From assembly GCA_016787065.1 (NCBI GenBank), contig JAEUVD010000002.1:186001-250000 (forward strand): DNA of 64,000 nt, read 5' to 3'. A program made the position numbers and the translations under genes. This document shows, piece by piece, positions 61,090 to 64,000 of the stretch; position 1 is the first letter of the stretch, and every line of letters starts with the position of its first letter. Under the pieces are notes generated by a model that saw nothing but the letters and a program-made list of their open reading frames with translations, was not told the DNA's origin and ran no database searches. Origin of the DNA: Chitinophagaceae bacterium (GTDB lineage: Bacteria > Bacteroidota > Bacteroidia > Chitinophagales > Chitinophagaceae).

Positions 61090-62010
61090 ATGAGTTTATT
61101 TCATCAACCCAAGTTAACTTGGGAAGAGATTAATTTGAAAATACATGCGTCTGATTTACATATAGGTAGTTATGATATTCCGGTGAATATTATTACCATG
61201 GCTGCCCCTATAATGCTATTATGTGTTTTATTGGAATACTTCTATGATCGAAGAAAAAACCTCGGTTTATATACTTCTGATGGTATGATAGGAAGTATTG
61301 GGGTAGGTATTGGCTATTTAATTGCAACCGCCTTGGTGAATGTAATTACCTTTAAAATTGTGTGGTGGTTTTATTATTATGCCGCACCAATTACTATACC
61401 TTATACTTGGTGGAGTTTCATTATTTGCATGTTTGCTTACGATTTCGCACGGTATTGGGCGCATCGTTTAGCACATGAACAACGTTTTTGGTGGGCTTCT
61501 CATGTTACGCATCATTCGTCGGATCATTATAATTTAACCGTATCCTTTCGGTTGTGCTGGATTGATCAGATAAAGCTAGTTTTCTTTATTCCGGTAGTTG
61601 TTTTAGGATTCGACCCTATCATGTTTTTTATCGTACATCAAATCGGTATACTGTATCAGTTCTGGCAACATAGTGATGTAATTCCTCCGATGCCGAAATG
61701 GATAGAAGCAATATTTGTTACCCCAACCAATCATAAAGTACATCATGGTAAAAACCCTTCCTATATTGATGTGAATTATGGTTCCATGTTTATTTTTTGG
61801 GATAAACTATTTAAAACCTATCGTGCGCCGGGCGAGCGTCCGGAATGGGGAATTACACAACCCATTAGCTCTACTACAAATCCGTTTTATTTGGTGTTTC
61901 ATGAATATGTAGATATGATCCGCGATTTTTTCAAAGCCAAAGGTTGGCGCGAAAAATGGAAAGCAACCTTCGGAAGACCTGGCGAATATAAAAGCGATCG
62001 AAAGTGGTAA
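61090..62010 (+). CDS. Sterol desaturase/fatty acid hydroxylase family protein
   Basis: A 306-residue membrane protein with about four helices. The diiron histidine boxes of the fatty-acid-hydroxylase superfamily are all present: HRLAH (125-129), HVTHH (138-142) and HKVHH (215-219), plus His193 in WQHSDV. These enzymes use a non-haem diiron centre for hydroxylation or desaturation of lipids; bacterial relatives act on fatty acyl chains, carotenoids, alkylglycerols or hopanoids, so the substrate is open. Signatures are CMFAYDFARYWAHRLAHE and NPSYIDVNYGSMFIFWDKLF. It is monocistronic, with a promoter four bases before the start. Confidence 0.92.
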   Translation: MSLFHQPKLTWEEINLKIHASDLHIGSYDIPVNIITMAAPIMLLCVLLEYFYDRRKNLGLYTSDGMIGSIGVGIGYLIATALVNVITFKIVWWFYYYAAPITIPYTWWSFIICMFAYDFARYWAHRLAHEQRFWWASHVTHHSSDHYNLTVSFRLCWIDQIKLVFFIPVVVLGFDPIMFFIVHQIGILYQFWQHSDVIPPMPKWIEAIFVTPTNHKVHHGKNPSYIDVNYGSMFIFWDKLFKTYRAPGERPEWGITQPISSTTNPFYLVFHEYVDMIRDFFKAKGWREKWKATFGRPGEYKSDRKW

Positions 62011-62186
62011 CGTTCTCTTGGTTGCATTGAACATTCAATTTGTTTTATAGATTCGTCCGTAACATCGATTTTTCTTGCATTCTTAAATTATTCTACGTAG
62101 CCTTATTCGCCCATTTCGTTGCGTATAACCCTGAAACGGCTCCGCTTAAATTCCTTTTCTTGGATTAATAATTTAATGCCATCAAA

Positions 62187-62218
62187 TTGTTGTTGGTATC
62201 AAAATTAATATACATTTG
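62187..62218 (+). promoter_or_regulatory. Promoter of the thr leader and thrA
   Basis: A -33 region TTGTTGTTG (62187-62195) and a -7 TACATTTG (62211-62218). The leader peptide ATG follows six bases after the -7 element, so the leader mRNA should start at, or a base or two before, its own start codon. Confidence 0.75.
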
Positions 62219-62224
62219 TTGCAC

Positions 62225-62272
62225 ATGTTTACAACTACTACATATACTACCATAACCACGACCTGTTGGTAA
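62225..62272 (+). CDS. Threonine-rich leader peptide of the thrA attenuator
   Basis: A 15-residue open frame, MFTTTTYTTITTTCW, with 9 threonine codons and one isoleucine codon. It is the sensor of a ribosome-mediated transcription attenuator: when charged tRNA-Thr is scarce the ribosome stalls on the threonine run. Its stop codon (62270-62272) abuts GGAAGG at 62274-62279, the antiterminator strand. No Shine-Dalgarno sequence is present, and the promoter -7 element ends six bases upstream, so translation is probably leaderless. It lies 75 bases before the aspartokinase-homoserine dehydrogenase gene, which makes threonine precursors. Confidence 0.9.
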   Translation: MFTTTTYTTITTTCW

Positions 62273-62273
62273 A

Positions 62274-62330
62274 GGAAGGTATGTTAATGGTTGAAATCAT
62301 GCGCTGCCTTCCTCTTACGGAAGGTTTTTT
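62274..62330 (+). terminator. Attenuator: antiterminator/terminator hairpins of thrA
   Basis: The terminator is CCTTCC (62307-62312) with GGAAGG (62319-62324), loop TCTTAC, followed by six T (62325-62330). An identical GGAAGG at 62274-62279, directly after the leader stop codon, can pair with the same CCTTCC to form an antiterminator. A ribosome finishing the leader would cover 62274-62279 and let the terminator form; one stalled on the threonine codons would leave it free. Confidence 0.92.
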
Positions 62331-62347
62331 AATATAAACAAGGAATC

Positions 62348-64000
62348 ATGCATGTATTAAAATTTGGAGGAACCTCAGTTGGAAGTGCGAAAGCCATACA
62401 AGCCGTAGCTGAAATAGTAAAACGAAGTGAGCATTGCATAGTGGTTTGCTCTGCTATGAGTGGTGTAACAAACATGTTACAACAAATGGCCTTGCAAGCA
62501 GAACAACGTTTACCGTTTGAAGAACTTTTAAAGAAAACAGAACAACTTCATCTGGAAACGATACAACAACTTCTACCACCAATAAAACAAAACCCCAGTA
62601 TCATTCAGATCAAAGTAGCTATGAATGAAATTGAAGCTATTTTACAAAGTATCTCAACCTTAGGCGAACTATCGGAGCGAAGCAAGGCTGCTATGTTAGC
62701 CTATGGCGAGCAACTTTCTTGTATGATTATTACCGCTTATTTACAACATTGCAACTTAGACGCCATCTATACTGATGCTCGCTTGCTGCTTAAAACCAAC
62801 AGCGACTACAATCAAGGCAAGCTCGATTATAATCAAACGGAACAATTAGTGCAAACATGGTATGCATCTGTTCAAAATAAAATTCCGGTGTTTACGGGTT
62901 TCATTTCTTCTAATCAAGATGGCATTACAACCAATTTGGGTAGGGGTGGAAGCGATTACACAGCCTCCATTTTAGGATCGATACTACAAGCAGACCGTAT
63001 TGAAATATGGACCGATGTAGATGGTTTTTACACTGCAGATCCACGCTTAGTACGCAAAGCATTTCCATTACAAACCATTAGTTATAACGAGGCCCTCGAA
63101 TTAAGTTATTTCGGAGCGAAAGTTATTTACGCACCAACCCTCATTCCTGCCATCAATAAACAAATTCCAATTTGGATAAAAAATACCTTTAATCCTTCCG
63201 CCAATGGTACGCTTATTCATACTCAAGAACAACAGACTGCACCTCTGGTAAAAGGTATTTCCAGTATTAATGAAATCAGTTTAATAAATATTATTGGTAA
63301 TGGTATGGTTGGTTTCAAAGGCTTCAGTGCACGTTTATTTAATGCGCTTTCGATTGCCGAAGTAAACGTTATCCTTATAACCCAAGCTAGTTCTGAACAT
63401 ACCATCACCCTTGCGGTTTCTCCCGAAGATAAAGAAAAGGCCTTGTTAGCTCTGAACGATGAATTTGAATACGAAATTAAATTGAAGGTTATTGAAGCCC
63501 CTGTAGTACAAAACAATTTGAGTATTGTAGCGGTAGTTGGTAGCAACATGCGCAATGCCAGTGGCGTTAGCGGTAAATTATTTTCCGCCCTTGGACGTTG
63601 CGGTGTGAACATTTCTGCGATTGCTCAAGGAAGTAGTGAATTAAATATTAGTGTCGTAGTTCGTAAAGAAGATTTAAAGCGAAGTTTAAACGCTATTCAC
63701 GATGCTATGTTTATTTCTCAGTATAAAACCATTCATCTTTATGTCATGGGATTAGGGAGTATCGGGAAAGAACTGCTTAGTCAAATCCATCTTGCAAATG
63801 AACGTTTGAAAACACAACATCATGTATATCTTCAATTGGCGGGTATCAGTAATAGTCGTAAAATGCTTTTCAATGCAGAAGATGGAATCTCGATATCGAA
63901 TTGGCAAAGTTTACTCAACGAATATGGTGAAACCGCAAACCTTTCCAAATTTTTGGAAACGATGGAAAGTCATAATTTACCGAATGCGGTATTCGTAGAC
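62348..64000 (+). CDS. thrA: Bifunctional aspartokinase/homoserine dehydrogenase I (3' end outside window)
   Basis: The first 551 residues of a ThrA-type fusion that makes aspartyl phosphate and later reduces aspartate semialdehyde to homoserine, on the route to threonine, methionine and isoleucine. Aspartokinase occupies residues about 1-290: KFGGTSVGSAKAI at 5-17, VCSAMSGVTN, and GRGGSDYTASILGS then IEIWTDVDGFYTADPR near 200-236. Two ACT domains follow (about 310-450; SINEISLINIIGNGMVGFKG and NLSIVAVVGSNM). Homoserine dehydrogenase begins near 462 with the NAD(P) loop YVMGLGSIGKELL and is cut at the window end. The ATG at 62348 follows the attenuator by 17 bases. Threonine feedback through ACT domains is expected from the family. 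Confidence 0.96.
   Translation, partial: MHVLKFGGTSVGSAKAIQAVAEIVKRSEHCIVVCSAMSGVTNMLQQMALQAEQRLPFEELLKKTEQLHLETIQQLLPPIKQNPSIIQIKVAMNEIEAILQSISTLGELSERSKAAMLAYGEQLSCMIITAYLQHCNLDAIYTDARLLLKTNSDYNQGKLDYNQTEQLVQTWYASVQNKIPVFTGFISSNQDGITTNLGRGGSDYTASILGSILQADRIEIWTDVDGFYTADPRLVRKAFPLQTISYNEALELSYFGAKVIYAPTLIPAINKQIPIWIKNTFNPSANGTLIHTQEQQTAPLVKGISSINEISLINIIGNGMVGFKGFSARLFNALSIAEVNVILITQASSEHTITLAVSPEDKEKALLALNDEFEYEIKLKVIEAPVVQNNLSIVAVVGSNMRNASGVSGKLFSALGRCGVNISAIAQGSSELNISVVVRKEDLKRSLNAIHDAMFISQYKTIHLYVMGLGSIGKELLSQIHLANERLKTQHHVYLQLAGISNSRKMLFNAEDGISISNWQSLLNEYGETANLSKFLETMESHNLPNAVFVD

Noticed and set aside
1..64000. tRNA, rRNA, CRISPR, insertion sequences, integrase, phage or toxin-antitoxin modules
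   Set aside because: I looked for tRNA T-arm-like motifs, regularly spaced repeats, transposase motifs and small paired genes on both strands and saw none I could support; a covariance-model search would settle tRNAs.

Overview
The window is chromosomal DNA from an AT-rich member of the Bacteroidota (Bacteroidetes). Several independent signs agree. There is a gldC gliding gene, and secreted proteins carry type IX secretion (T9SS) C-terminal sorting domains of both type A and type B. MurF is fused to alanine racemase. A bacterial PcrB-type prenylglyceryl-phosphate synthase is present. DUF4290, DUF983, DUF5606 and DUF4369 proteins occur, and LytS/LytTR regulators are seen. Many genes are preceded by the Bacteroidetes -7 element TAnnTTTG, and almost none by a Shine-Dalgarno sequence. 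The family or genus cannot be fixed from the sequence alone. I see no rRNA, tRNA, CRISPR array, insertion sequence, integrase or phage gene, so the region looks like ordinary chromosome rather than an island.

Layout. 1-2 kb: gldC (cut by the window edge), pcrB and an outer-membrane barrel on the minus strand. 2.4-7.2 kb: two small secreted proteins flanking a TolC-like plus MacA/HlyD-like efflux pair that has no ABC or RND permease beside it. 7.3-14.4 kb: a barrel protein, a LytS/LytTR two-component pair, aspS, a DUF5606 protein, gcvH-vanZ and a TlpA-like thioredoxin. 14.4-28 kb: a NagZ/beta-lactamase-fold fusion, a gluzincin-type metallopeptidase, a Kbp-like BON-LysM protein, a lipoprotein, a MerR-thioredoxin pair, a CotH/P-domain protein, an acyltransferase-like protein and an M28-like protein that has lost catalytic residues. 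28.3-34 kb: yidD, ctpA-rsgA and hutH-anmK. 34-41 kb: a barrel protein, a TfoX-N protein, a NarL-type regulator with its TPR-histidine kinase, and a SCO1-DUF420-pnuC-GT-C operon. 41-50 kb: two large T9SS cargo proteins, an orphan NuoE-NuoF fusion, a cysteine-rich secreted protein, a CoA-binding protein and upp. 50-62 kb: ABC exporter-DUF983, a lipoprotein, terC-murF/alr, a GNAT protein overlapping an LtaS-like sulfatase, DUF4290, and a sterol-desaturase-family protein. 62-64 kb: a threonine attenuator followed by thrA, which runs off the window.

The genes are mostly housekeeping (cell wall: murF/alr, nagZ-like, ctpA, yidD; translation: aspS, rsgA; amino acids: gcvH, hutH, thrA; nucleotides: upp) mixed with secreted and surface proteins. 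Operons are short, and several genes overlap by 1-25 bases.

The two strongest structural observations are these. (1) A textbook transcription attenuator precedes thrA: a 15-residue leader peptide with 9 threonine codons, and mutually exclusive hairpins. (2) At more than a dozen genes the -7 element TAnnTTTG, or its near variant TTACTTTG, ends only 4-7 bases before the start codon, which predicts leaderless or nearly leaderless mRNAs and also corrects several start codons. I found no clearly new multi-gene system. The best candidates for undescribed biology are the orphan NuoE-NuoF fusion, the cysteine-rich protein beside it, the degenerate M28-like protein and the permease-less TolC/MacA pair.
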